From JBOZRQ01 sp050789255 (GTDB lineage Bacteria; Bacillota; Sulfobacillia; Symbiobacteriales; Symbiobacteriaceae), in contig JBOZRQ010000014.1 of the NCBI GenBank assembly GCA_050789255.1, positions 94,620-158,619 of the forward strand: a stretch of DNA of 64,000 nucleotides, read 5' to 3'. The position numbers and the translations under genes are program-made. Below the pieces are notes generated by a model. That model was not told the origin of the DNA. It saw nothing but the letters and a program-made list of their open reading frames with translations, and did not search any database. Of this stretch, positions 1 to 7,796 are shown piece by piece. Numbering within the stretch: the first letter of the stretch is position 1; every line of letters starts with the position of its first letter.

Positions 1-915
1 GCGGTCGGCGAGGCCCTTGACCCGCAGCCGCTTGCGCTCGATCAGGCGCCGGGTCAGGGTGAGCATGCGGTGCTTCAGGGCATCGACCATGGCCTGCAGT
101 TCGGCCCGCGAGGGCACCACAATTTCGGCCGCGGCCGATGGGGTCGGCGCCCGCAGGTCAGCGGCGAAGTCGGCAATGGTGTAATCGGTCTCGTGCCCCA
201 CGGCGCTCACCACGGGGACCGGGCAGGCCCGGATCGCCCGGGCCACCCCCTCATCGTTGAAGGCCCACAGGTCCTCCAGGGAGCCGCCGCCCCGCCCCAT
301 GATCACCACATCGATGCCGGGCGTGCGTCCGATCAGGTCGAGGGCTTTGATCAGGCTGGCCGGCGCCTCGGCGCCCTGAACCACGGCCGGCACCAACACC
401 AGGTTGATCGCGGGGAAGCGCCTGCGGCTTACGGTGATCATATCGCGCAGGGCCGCCCCGGTCGGTGCGGTGACGATCGCCACCCGCCGGGGCAGCGTCG
501 GCAGCGGCCGCTTCAGGGCGGGGTCGAAGAGCCCCTCCTCCTGCAGCCGGGCTTTCAGCTGCTCGTACTGCAGGTGCAGCGCCCCCACCCCGGCGGGCTC
601 CATCTCCTCGCAGTACAACTGATACGCCCCGTCGCGCTCAAAGAGCGACACGTTTCCGCCCACCAGCACCTGCATGCCGCTGTCAGGCCTGAACCGAAGC
701 CGCTGCGCCGCGCTGCGGAACATGACGCACTTGACCTGCGTGGTCTCGTCCTTGAGCGTAAAGTAGATGTGGCCCGAGGTGTGCCACTTGAAGTTGGAGA
801 TCTCCCCGCGCACCCAGACCGCGGAAAGCAGCTGATCGCGCTCGATCAGCCGCTTGATGTAGAGCGTAAGGTCACGGACTGTCAGTATGGGTCTGCTTAT
901 TGCATTTCCCTCCAT
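1..915 (-). CDS. xseA: Exodeoxyribonuclease VII large subunit (partial, C-terminus beyond left edge)
   Basis: Minus-strand reading frame open from 915 to the window edge, 305 codons, so the C-terminal part is missing. XseA with XseB degrades single-stranded DNA. The N-terminus carries the OB-fold (PILTVRDLTLYIKRLIE, then WVRGEISNFK and SGHIYFTLKD), followed by the catalytic-core signature VVIMGRGGGSLEDLWAFNDE and VSAVGHETDYTIADFAADLR, all typical of the family. It lies downstream of folD, the usual nusB-folD-xseA order of Firmicutes. The start is uncertain: GGAGGG lies inside the first codons after the ATG at 915, so the true start may be slightly downstream at a non-ATG codon. Confidence 0.93.
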   Translation of the reverse strand, partial: MEGNAISRPILTVRDLTLYIKRLIERDQLLSAVWVRGEISNFKWHTSGHIYFTLKDETTQVKCVMFRSAAQRLRFRPDSGMQVLVGGNVSLFERDGAYQLYCEEMEPAGVGALHLQYEQLKARLQEEGLFDPALKRPLPTLPRRVAIVTAPTGAALRDMITVSRRRFPAINLVLVPAVVQGAEAPASLIKALDLIGRTPGIDVVIMGRGGGSLEDLWAFNDEGVARAIRACPVPVVSAVGHETDYTIADFAADLRAPTPSAAAEIVVPSRAELQAMVDALKHRMLTLTRRLIERKRLRVKGLADR

Positions 916-928
916 ACATGGGGACATA

Positions 929-1028
929 TTTACCGCAGATTACGCAGATTAGACAGATTACGCAGATTGAAACATTATAATGCATTAAAATCTGTGTAAT
1001 CCTTAAAATCTGCGTAATCTGCGGTAAA
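929..1028. repeat. 100-bp inverted-repeat element with CGCAGATTA motifs
   Basis: Positions 929-950 and 1007-1028 are perfect 22-bp inverted repeats. An inner pair, about 955-967 against 988-1001, matches at nearly every position. The element is AT-rich and fills the gap between folD and xseA, so the transcript would fold into one long hairpin. A related one-armed CGCAGAT element occurs near 23570. It resembles short palindromic intergenic repeats of other bacteria; mobility is not shown. Confidence 0.8.
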
Positions 1029-1034
1029 CTGCCT

Positions 1035-1901
1035 TTAACGACCCCAGATCGCCTTAGCCGCCTTCAGGGTGTTGGACATCAGCATTGCTATGGTCATAGG
1101 CCCGACTCCGCCGGGGACCGGGGTGATCATGGATGCGACCTGGGCGGCCGAGTCGAAGTCGACGTCCCCACGCACCTTCGACTTGAAGCCCGGGACGGGG
1201 TTGATGCCCACGTCGATGACCACGGCGCCGGGCTTGACGTACTCGCCGTTTAGCATCTGGAGCTTGCCGATGGCCGCAACCAGGATGTCGGCGCGGCGGC
1301 AGGTCTCCAACAGGTCGGGGGTCTTGGAGTGGCAGATGGTGACCGTGGCGTGGCGCTTGAGCAGGAGTGCGGCCATGGGCTTGCCGACGATGTTGGAGCG
1401 GCCGACGACCACGGCGTGCTTGCCCGCGGGGTCGATGCCCATGCGGTCCAGTATCTCCATGACGCCGGCGGGGGTGCATGCGACCAGGGCCTCTTGCCCG
1501 GCCCAGAGGCGGCCAACGTTCTCGGGGTGGAAGCCGTCCACGTCCTTGGCGGGCAGGATTCGCCGGAAGATGGCCTCGCTGTCCAGGCCCTTGGGAAGCG
1601 GGGCCTGCACCAGGATGCCGTGGATGGCCGGGTCGGCGTTCAGCTGGTCTACGAGCGCTTCAAGTTCAGCCTGGCTGGTGGTAGCGGGGAGCCGGTGCTG
1701 CACCGAGTGCATGCCGAGCTCGTGGGCGGTCTTCTCCTTGCTGCTCACATAGAGCTGGCTGGCCGGGTCCTCACCCACCAGCACCACAGCGAGGCCCGGG
1801 ACGAGCCCCTTCTCCTTCAGCCGTACCGTCTCCGCTGCCACCGAGTCCTTGACCTGCTGGGCGATGAGCTTGCCGTCGATGATTTGTGCTGTCATCTTCA
1901 T
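1035..1901 (-). CDS. folD: Bifunctional methylenetetrahydrofolate dehydrogenase / methenyltetrahydrofolate cyclohydrolase
   Basis: 288 residues, the normal FolD length. It interconverts 5,10-methylene-THF, methenyl-THF and 10-formyl-THF in the cytoplasm using NADP. Visible signatures are YVSSKEKTAHELGM with the catalytic lysine, PLPKGLD, DVDGFHPENVGRL, the Rossmann segment VVVGRSNIVGKPMAALLL and the C-terminal TPVPGGVGPMTIAMLMSNT. The start at 1901 was chosen because GAAGGGAAGG lies just upstream and because an extension to 1940 adds only non-conserved residues. ATG at 1895 is an alternative. It sits in a run with nusB upstream and xseA downstream. Confidence 0.95.
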   Translation of the reverse strand: MKMTAQIIDGKLIAQQVKDSVAAETVRLKEKGLVPGLAVVLVGEDPASQLYVSSKEKTAHELGMHSVQHRLPATTSQAELEALVDQLNADPAIHGILVQAPLPKGLDSEAIFRRILPAKDVDGFHPENVGRLWAGQEALVACTPAGVMEILDRMGIDPAGKHAVVVGRSNIVGKPMAALLLKRHATVTICHSKTPDLLETCRRADILVAAIGKLQMLNGEYVKPGAVVIDVGINPVPGFKSKVRGDVDFDSAAQVASMITPVPGGVGPMTIAMLMSNTLKAAKAIWGR

Positions 1902-1987
1902 GCCCTTCCCTTCGCTGGATACTCGGGCCACCCACAACAAGGGCGGCTCCGCCTAGCGGACCGCCCTAAAGCCAGCTTCAGGCTGCC

Positions 1988-2452
1988 TTAGCTTCCCGAG
2001 GTGGTGGACTCAAGCGGGGCCTCCCCCTGCTTCAGGCCACGAATCACACTGCCCAGGATGCCGTTGATGAACTTGCCGGATTCGGCTGTGGAGAAGGATT
2101 TGGCCAACTCCACCGCCTCGTCGACCGTAACCGACTCCGGAATATCGCCCTGGTGCCGAATCTCGTAGATCGCCAGGCGCAAGATGTTGCGGTCGACCGC
2201 AGCCATGCGGTCCACCGACCAGTCCTTGGCGTAGGTCGCGATCAGCTCATCAATCGCGTCCTTCCGCTCCCAGGTGCCCTGGACCAGGTCCCGGGTGAAC
2301 TGTGCATCCTTCTCGCCCAGCGCCTCAGGCTGAACCTCGCCCTCCAGCTCCCGGGAGAAGGCCTGAAAGAGGGCGGTATCGGGGTCGGCATGGGCGACGT
2401 CTACCTGGAAGAGCACCTGCAGGGCGACTTCCCGGGCATGTCTTCTACTCAC
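1988..2452 (-). CDS. nusB: Transcription antitermination factor NusB
   Basis: 154 residues, full length. NusB binds boxA RNA with NusE (S10) in rRNA antitermination. The N-terminus SRRHAREVALQVLFQVD and the C-terminal SVTVDEAVELAKSFSTAESG followed by FINGILGSV are diagnostic. It starts at GTG 2452 behind AGGAGG. The next gene upstream is the DUF2273 gene, about 20 bp away, so nusB is probably read with the asp23-amaP group. Confidence 0.95.
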   Translation of the reverse strand: MSRRHAREVALQVLFQVDVAHADPDTALFQAFSRELEGEVQPEALGEKDAQFTRDLVQGTWERKDAIDELIATYAKDWSVDRMAAVDRNILRLAIYEIRHQGDIPESVTVDEAVELAKSFSTAESGKFINGILGSVIRGLKQGEAPLESTTSGS

Positions 2453-2472
2453 GTAAGAGAGCCTCCTAATGG

Positions 2473-2700
2473 TTACCGCCCGCCGGGCGGTATCATGCGC
2501 TCCAGGATTCGGACCAGGCTGTCGGGCTCCTCATCGAGCCGTTTCCCTACCCAGTAACCTATCCCAGTACAAAGCAGGATAAACATTGTCCACGCAAATC
2601 CGAAACGAATGACCAGAAGGGCGATCACCAGGCCGCCCAGGGCGCCAAGCACCTTGTAGCGGTGCCCTTCCGCCAGCTCACGGAGCCACTCCAGATCCAT
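2473..2700 (-). CDS. DUF2273 small membrane protein (Asp23/AmaP cluster)
   Basis: 75 residues with two hydrophobic segments (about 18-33 and 34-50) and a charged C-terminus. DUF2273 genes habitually sit between amaP and asp23-type genes, as here. No biochemical role is established; a membrane partner of the Asp23/AmaP envelope complex is the usual suggestion. It lies 15 bp downstream of amaP and just upstream of nusB. Confidence 0.8.
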   Translation of the reverse strand: MDLEWLRELAEGHRYKVLGALGGLVIALLVIRFGFAWTMFILLCTGIGYWVGKRLDEEPDSLVRILERMIPPGGR

Positions 2701-2715
2701 GGAACGGCCTCCCCG

Positions 2716-3273
2716 TTAATCCAGCCGGCGGCGATGCCCCTCGGCGGCGATATTCTCGACCTCAATGCGAATCTCGGCCATTTCGACGCCTACGACCCGC
2801 TTGACGTACTGGCGAACGGAGCTTTGGATCTCCTCGGAGACCTCGGGGATCGACACCTCGGGTGAGATGGTGCCCCGCAGGTGAGCGGCCAGGCCATCCT
2901 TGGTGTGGGTGACGACCGCCTTGATCTCCCGGACGCCCTTGACCGAGCGCGCCACCTTCTTGACCAGGCTCTCCACCGCATCGAGGCTGATGGAGACCTC
3001 GCCCATGGAGCTCTCATGCACCACAGGCTGTCCACCGCCACGCCGTGCGAAGGCAGCAACAATCAGCTGGACAGACGCGGCAAAAAAGACCGCACCGATC
3101 AGCCCGACCGTCCAGCGCCCGCGGGCGCTCTCCAGGGCCTCTGCCAGCCAGCGGTGCGGCTGGACGAGCTCCTGGCTGATCGAGGTCAGGACCATCAGGG
3201 CAGACAGGGTGGCCAGGGCCAACGTGTAAATGGTAAGGACGATCTGATTTAGCATCCCCAACTTGAGCAGCAC
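2716..3273 (-). CDS. amaP: Alkaline shock response membrane anchor protein AmaP
   Basis: 185 residues with two transmembrane helices (about 8-29 and 53-74), followed by a cytoplasmic Asp23-like domain containing VSISLDAVESLVKKVARSV and VSEEIQSSVRQYVKRVVGVE. In Staphylococcus AmaP anchors Asp23 at the membrane. It begins 4 bp after the asp23-like stop codon. The start is ambiguous: GTG at 3273 abuts its Shine-Dalgarno sequence, and TTG at 3261 or ATG at 3255 is possible. Confidence 0.82.
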   Translation of the reverse strand: MLLKLGMLNQIVLTIYTLALATLSALMVLTSISQELVQPHRWLAEALESARGRWTVGLIGAVFFAASVQLIVAAFARRGGGQPVVHESSMGEVSISLDAVESLVKKVARSVKGVREIKAVVTHTKDGLAAHLRGTISPEVSIPEVSEEIQSSVRQYVKRVVGVEMAEIRIEVENIAAEGHRRRLD

Positions 3274-3276
3274 CCC

Positions 3277-3684
3277 TTAGCGCACGCGTACCTCGTCTTC
3301 TCGGCTGTCCGTGTGGAAGGAGACGCCCTGCACGTGGATGTTGATCTCCACGGCGTCAAGGCCGGTCATGGACTCCACCGCACGCTTTACGTTCTCCTGG
3401 ACCTTCTGGGCGACCTCGGGGATGCGCACCCCGAACTCCACCACAATGTAGAGGTCGACGGCGACCTCCTTCTCCCCGACCTGAACGCGGACGCCCTTGG
3501 CCAGGTTCTTTTTGCCGGTGAACCGCTCGCCCACTTCCGCGGCGAAACCGCCGGACATGCCTGCGACCCCGTCGACCTCCATGGCGGCAATGCCGGCAAT
3601 GACACCGACCACGTCATCGGCGATGCGGACGGTGTTCTCCGGCTCGTCCTGCAGGCCGCGCAGCAGGTCACTCTCTTTCGTCAT
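3277..3684 (-). CDS. Asp23/Gls24 family envelope stress protein (YqhY-like)
   Basis: 135 residues. The family signatures are VRIADDVVGVIAGIAAMEVDG, then GVRVQVGEKEVAVDLYIVVE and GVRIPEVAQKVQENVKRAVESM, ending in VEINIHVQGV. In Bacillus the equivalent gene yqhY also precedes nusB-folD-xseA and influences acetyl-CoA carboxylase. First gene of the amaP-DUF2273-nusB-folD-xseA run, with a sigma-A promoter upstream. Confidence 0.9.
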   Translation of the reverse strand: MTKESDLLRGLQDEPENTVRIADDVVGVIAGIAAMEVDGVAGMSGGFAAEVGERFTGKKNLAKGVRVQVGEKEVAVDLYIVVEFGVRIPEVAQKVQENVKRAVESMTGLDAVEINIHVQGVSFHTDSREDEVRVR

Positions 3685-3742
3685 GCAGTCCTCAGGCCTC
3701 CCGCTCCGGAACGCCCCGGAAATTCGTAGCCGGGATATCTAT

Positions 3743-3770
3743 ATTATACCGTTCGCCTACCGCATTACAA
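3743..3770 (-). promoter_or_regulatory. Sigma-A promoter of the asp23-nusB-folD-xseA operon
   Basis: Read on the minus strand, TTGTAA (3765-3770) is followed after 16 bp by a perfect TATAAT (3743-3748). It lies about 60 bp upstream of the asp23-like start and stands out in an otherwise GC-rich sequence. Confidence 0.7.
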
Positions 3771-3788
3771 TCTCTCTATAGCCAAAGA

Positions 3789-5087
3789 TTACCTCGACAG
3801 GAAGGCGCCCAGGTTCACGTTCACCGGGACCATAACGCCGGGGCGGACCAGACCGGGCAGGATCACGGAGATGGGCTGCCGATCCGGCGGGATCGAGGCG
3901 GTTAGTTCGATGAGGGACGAGCCGCCACCGTTCAGCATCCCGTTGATCAATCGATACGAGGCGGGATAGCTGGTAGCGTTGTTGTCCCAGAAGTATGGCT
4001 GGCCCTGCGGCGCCGTAAAGCTATCGAAGGTGATCGTCGCCTGCGTCGTGGCGCCTTGCCGCTGGACTTGCGTGCCCGGCTCGGGCGAGAGCAGCGGGTA
4101 CTCCTTCGTGCCGATCACCACCGGAGGCTCCAGGAACTGGAGGGTAAACCCTGTGGTTCCGGGGCGCAGGGGGCCTAAGGAGAGGCTCTGCTTGCCGTCG
4201 GAGTACCCGGTGCCCTTGAAGATTCGGTAGCTGCGGCCCTCGGCCTCGAGGCCAATCAACTGGGGAAGCTGCCCTGGTGCGGCGCTCCCGCTGTAGCGGA
4301 TCCAGGTCCCCTCCGGGCTGACCTCCAGCGACTCGATCTGCACGAGGGTCTCCCCCACTTTGGCCTGTTGGTTCAGGGGGATCGTGACCGACCTCTCACG
4401 CAGCTCCAGCGGAGCGCTCACCTGCCAGTCTGCGGCAATCTTCTCCTCGTGTGCGATGCGCAGATCGACTCGGCTGGCCACGGTGACCAGCATTTGATAG
4501 GTACTCTTGCCCAGCAGCCGGTCCCGTCTGGCAGCCGTGACCTCGGTGGCGGTCGGGGAGGTGAAGAACTGAGCGCCCTCGGGCTTCACCTCCGGAATAA
4601 CGTTGCCCGCCAGCTCCCCAGTGCCGGGTCCCCGGAGTTCCCACCAGACCGTGATCTCGGTTGCCGTCGCTTCCGCCTTGTAAATGCTGAGCTTACGGCC
4701 CTCTTGCGCATCTGATGTTTGCAGGGCATTGCCCCGGAAGGTCGGGTCGGTAGCCAAGCCCCTGGGGACGGCCGTTTTCGCACCGAACCCGACCGCAGCG
4801 ACAAGGGCCAGGCAGGTCGCCGACACGGCGAGTGCCCGGCGGGTGCGCCGCCGCTTGCGGCCCCGGGAGGCCAGGTACAGGGCGTGCTCGCGCTGGCCCT
4901 CCGAAAGGGCTGGCAAAAGTGCGGGCATGTCGATCGGTTCCAGCCCATTACGGCGGCGCCAGGCGTTGGCGCGCCGGAGCAGGTCGGCGTCGCTGTTGGC
5001 ATCCATGAAGAGATCCCCGGCTACGTCTTCGTCCGGCACTGCGGTCAGGGCCAGTGCATAGCGCTGAACTACCTCGAACTCGTCCAC
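3789..5087 (-). CDS. Single-pass membrane protein, anti-sigma-like layout, unknown function
   Basis: 432 residues. A cytoplasmic, arginine-rich N-terminal region of about 85 residues ends in RGRKRRRTRR. One transmembrane helix follows at about 86-105, then a large extracytoplasmic region rich in beta-type sequence. The layout resembles DUF4179-type proteins that partner ECF sigma factors, but no sigma gene is adjacent. GTG at 5087 follows GGGAGG. It lies 70 bp downstream of the 254-residue hypothetical gene and probably shares its transcript. The function is unknown. Confidence 0.65.
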   Translation of the reverse strand: MDEFEVVQRYALALTAVPDEDVAGDLFMDANSDADLLRRANAWRRRNGLEPIDMPALLPALSEGQREHALYLASRGRKRRRTRRALAVSATCLALVAAVGFGAKTAVPRGLATDPTFRGNALQTSDAQEGRKLSIYKAEATATEITVWWELRGPGTGELAGNVIPEVKPEGAQFFTSPTATEVTAARRDRLLGKSTYQMLVTVASRVDLRIAHEEKIAADWQVSAPLELRERSVTIPLNQQAKVGETLVQIESLEVSPEGTWIRYSGSAAPGQLPQLIGLEAEGRSYRIFKGTGYSDGKQSLSLGPLRPGTTGFTLQFLEPPVVIGTKEYPLLSPEPGTQVQRQGATTQATITFDSFTAPQGQPYFWDNNATSYPASYRLINGMLNGGGSSLIELTASIPPDRQPISVILPGLVRPGVMVPVNVNLGAFLSR

Positions 5088-5157
5088 CGGTCGGTTGCCT
5101 CCCTGGCAGTCCGTTTGTCCTACTAGACGAAACAGGGCAGCGTGTGGTTGCGCCTGA

Positions 5158-5922
5158 TCAATCGGCCTTTCGGCGCATCTTTACCTTGAACCTTGCCGGC
5201 CCACCGTGCGCCGGAGCGGGATCCGGCTCCGCAGGAATGACCGCTTCCGGCGCCGGCTGCGCCGGGCGGACGCTGTCGAGCATCCGGAAGGCGTGGTTGC
5301 GCAGCTCCCAGGGGTAGGGCGCCCCCAGCCGCTCGGCCAGGGGGAGCGTCAGGCCCTCGTAGGCGGCGGCCAGCTTGTGGGCGCAGCGCCACTGCAGGCG
5401 CACATCCAGCGGGCAGACCAGCCACTCGGTCAGCGACTGCAGGGGCCGCTCCGCCCCTGTGATGCCCTCGAGCCCCCACCAGCCCCCGCCCGGTTGCCCC
5501 GGGGCCAGAGCCAGCCGGTAGAGCGCCAGCAGCTCCGTGCGGCAAAGCTCCAGGTGCCCGTGGGCGGTGAAGGGCTCCTCCCGCCCGACGGCGCCCAGGG
5601 CCCGACACAGGGCGCCCCAGAACCTTGTGCCCTCCGGTGACACGCCCGTCGGGGCCTTAGTGTCTGGCGTAACCACCAGCGTGGTTACCACCATGGCGCC
5701 ATCGGGGGCGACCAGGAGAAACCCGTCGGGGGTGGGCGCAGCGGCCGCCAGGGCGCCCGGGGAGCGCAGGAACTCGCTCAGGTCGGGCACGACCTCAGGC
5801 GGACAGGCGATGCGCAGCACGGCCTCTTGCACGGGGCCGTCCGGGCGCCGTGCCTCCAGCACCTCTACAGCGGGGAGCGTACCGATAATTCGCAGCAGCG
5901 TATCGAAAAGCGGGGTTTGCAT
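5158..5922 (-). CDS. Hypothetical soluble protein
   Basis: 254 residues, no signal peptide or membrane helix seen, no domain recognised. A tryptophan- and leucine-rich middle part (GGGWWGLEGITGAERPLQSL) and a basic C-terminus (FKVKMRRKAD) are the visible features. The start at 5922 is supported by GGAGG five bases upstream; an in-frame ATG at 5934 lies inside that ribosome binding site. It follows the terminator of the spoIIIA operon and precedes the membrane protein gene at 3789-5087. Confidence 0.6.
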   Translation of the reverse strand: MQTPLFDTLLRIIGTLPAVEVLEARRPDGPVQEAVLRIACPPEVVPDLSEFLRSPGALAAAAPTPDGFLLVAPDGAMVVTTLVVTPDTKAPTGVSPEGTRFWGALCRALGAVGREEPFTAHGHLELCRTELLALYRLALAPGQPGGGWWGLEGITGAERPLQSLTEWLVCPLDVRLQWRCAHKLAAAYEGLTLPLAERLGAPYPWELRNHAFRMLDSVRPAQPAPEAVIPAEPDPAPAHGGPARFKVKMRRKAD

Positions 5923-5936
5923 GGCACCCTCCATAG

Positions 5937-5976
5937 AAAAATGGGCCTGCGGCCAAGTGTTGGCCGTAAGCCCATT
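5937..5976 (-). terminator. Rho-independent terminator of the spoIIIA operon
   Basis: ATGGGC...GGCCAA paired with TTGGCC...GCCCAT forms a long stem, followed on the minus strand by a T run (ATTTTTC). It lies right after the spoIIIAH stop codon. Confidence 0.85.
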
Positions 5977-5986
5977 CTACCACAGA

Positions 5987-6520
5987 CTATCGCTCTTTCC
6001 AGTTCACCTGGATCGAGGCGGGCTTGACCCCCGTGGCCCGGCTGACTGCGTCCATGATCTGCCGGAACTGCTGTTCACTGACGCTCGCCGCCTTGACGAT
6101 CACCTGAGCGCTGCCCTCGGTCAGGTGGACCACCGCATCGTCGAAGCCCTTGGCTTTCACCATGCGCTCCGCCTTGGTCTCCAGGCTGGCCTCCTTGGAG
6201 AGCTGCACATACTCCTGGGTCGCCTGCTTGCGGACATCGGCATCGGCGGTGGGGCTGTCCATAACCTCCTTGAGGGTCTCCTGGAAGGCGCCGCGCTCCC
6301 GGTCCCGGTCCAGCCGGAAGGTGGCGAAGAAGTCCCGCCCGTCGGAGGCCGGCGTGGCCTCTGCCGCCGTGAGCTCCATGTTCACCGGCGTGGTGGGGCT
6401 GGGCGTCTCGGAGGTGCGCCAGAGGTCGGCCTTGCCCGAGATGTAGTAGGCCATCAGGGCGACCAGCGCTACGAAGAAGCCAAACCGGACAATCTCGGAC
6501 TTGCGCTTGACGATGATCAT
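5987..6520 (-). CDS. spoIIIAH: Stage III sporulation protein AH
   Basis: 177 residues. One N-terminal membrane helix (about 13-29) is followed by a mother-cell-outer domain of the YscJ/FliF ring-building type. SpoIIIAH pairs with forespore SpoIIQ to form the channel linking mother cell and forespore. Conserved pieces are RDRERGAFQETLKEVMDSP and KGFDDAVVHLTEGSAQVIVK. Last gene of the spoIIIA operon, abutting spoIIIAG without a gap. spoIIQ is not in this window. Confidence 0.93.
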   Translation of the reverse strand: MIIVKRKSEIVRFGFFVALVALMAYYISGKADLWRTSETPSPTTPVNMELTAAEATPASDGRDFFATFRLDRDRERGAFQETLKEVMDSPTADADVRKQATQEYVQLSKEASLETKAERMVKAKGFDDAVVHLTEGSAQVIVKAASVSEQQFRQIMDAVSRATGVKPASIQVNWKER

Positions 6521-7150
6521 CTACTTCTCCCCCTCTCTGGGAACGACCATGACACGGTTGGCGGAGATCTTCAGCTGCGTCACCGCAGCGTTGTGCAGCA
6601 GTTCCGCAACCCTGGCGTCGCGGGCGCCCTCGGCGACCACCACCACGCCTGCAATCACTGCACGGTCCTTGCGGGCCACAGCGATGGTGTCGCCGTTGCC
6701 GTTCTTGCTCACCAGGCTGTTGACCTGTCTCTGTTCGGTCTTGATGTCCCGGGTGGAGCCGTCTCCCGCCTTCTCCACCGTCTGGGTCGTGTCAACCCGG
6801 GTGTCCGTGATTGCCGTGACGGAGGGGCCAGCCTCCAGCGTGACCGAGACCTCCACCTTTCCGGCGCCCTTCACCTTAGCCAGGGTGCGGGCGAGCTGTG
6901 CGGCAATGTCGGCCTCCATGCGGGCCAACTCGTCCTGTGGAGCGCCCGGCGGCGCCATCACCTCGGTCGCCCCTGCCGGGCGGCCGCTTCCCAGCTGGCT
7001 GCCGAAGCTGTCGAGTACCGTCATCGCAAGAATGCCAACGGCCACGGCGATCACCAGCAGCCGGACCATGCCGGCCTGCTGCGGCTTGAAGCCCAGGGCC
7101 GCCGCCAGCCGCTGCCACCAGTCGGGACCCCCGTTCCCCTTCTCACCCAT
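6521..7150 (-). CDS. spoIIIAG: Stage III sporulation protein AG
   Basis: 209 residues. A short cytoplasmic N-terminus (WWQRLAAALGF) precedes a membrane helix (about 28-45) and an extracytoplasmic ring domain with VKGAGKVEVSVTLEAG and AVIAGVVVVAEGARDARV. SpoIIIAG forms a large ring in the feeding-tube channel. The start at 7150 has AAAGGAGG ten bases upstream. It overlaps spoIIIAF or just follows it, as is usual in this operon. Confidence 0.93.
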   Translation of the reverse strand: MGEKGNGGPDWWQRLAAALGFKPQQAGMVRLLVIAVAVGILAMTVLDSFGSQLGSGRPAGATEVMAPPGAPQDELARMEADIAAQLARTLAKVKGAGKVEVSVTLEAGPSVTAITDTRVDTTQTVEKAGDGSTRDIKTEQRQVNSLVSKNGNGDTIAVARKDRAVIAGVVVVAEGARDARVAELLHNAAVTQLKISANRVMVVPREGEK

Positions 7151-7157
7151 GCAACCT

Positions 7158-7778
7158 TTACCTCCTTTGAAGCTGTACCCGAACCGCCTGGAACTCCACC
7201 CCCAGCTTGCCGGCCACCGCCCGGCGGACGGCGTCGGCCATGGGGGCCTCGGCATCAAGGGGTTCCCGGGGCTCCGTGCCACCCTGCTGCGATGGCGTTG
7301 CGCCTGACTTCACCGGTTCCACGGGCTTGACCGCCCCCGGTTTGCTGCCTGGCGTTACGGTCACCACGACCGCCGTGATGGCATACTCCTCGCCCCGCTT
7401 TTGCAGGGTGATCTCGGCTCGGGCCTCGGCCACCCCCGAGACGCCTTCGGCAGCGGCCCGTGCCTCGGCCCCCAGGGAGCGCCTGGCCTCTTCCAGGGCC
7501 TGCGACTGGTTGCGCTCCTGGAACTGACGGGCTTGTACCATGATCTCGTTGACCGAAGGGAGCCGGCCGTCGTTCGGCTCCCCGAGCGACAGGGTCTCGA
7601 CCACCACGGGCCGGCCCAGGAAGGCGGCGATCGGGGAGACCACGGCCAGCACCACGACCAGCCCCATCGTCATGCGGATGTACTTCTTCATGGAGCCCAT
7701 GGGAATCAAGAGCTCCAGGCAAGTGCCCAGGATCACCAGCACGGTCAGCTCCCGGACCCACTCTTTGAGCGCCGTCAT
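7158..7778 (-). CDS. spoIIIAF: Stage III sporulation protein AF
   Basis: 206 residues with two N-terminal membrane helices (LTVLVILGTCLELLIPMG and IRMTMGLVVVLAVVSPIAAF) and an extracytoplasmic domain containing AEITLQKRGEEYAITAVVVTV. The ring-forming domain is related to that of SpoIIIAG/AH. A proline-rich linker sits before the C-terminal segment. Sixth gene of the operon, 18 bp after spoIIIAE. Confidence 0.92.
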   Translation of the reverse strand: MTALKEWVRELTVLVILGTCLELLIPMGSMKKYIRMTMGLVVVLAVVSPIAAFLGRPVVVETLSLGEPNDGRLPSVNEIMVQARQFQERNQSQALEEARRSLGAEARAAAEGVSGVAEARAEITLQKRGEEYAITAVVVTVTPGSKPGAVKPVEPVKSGATPSQQGGTEPREPLDAEAPMADAVRRAVAGKLGVEFQAVRVQLQRR

Positions 7779-7796
7779 CGTCCTTTCACCCCGCAG

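Noticed and set aside
5537..7330. A 597-codon plus-strand frame across the spoIIIAF-AH genes
   Set aside because: Antisense to conserved sporulation genes; no recognisable sequence.
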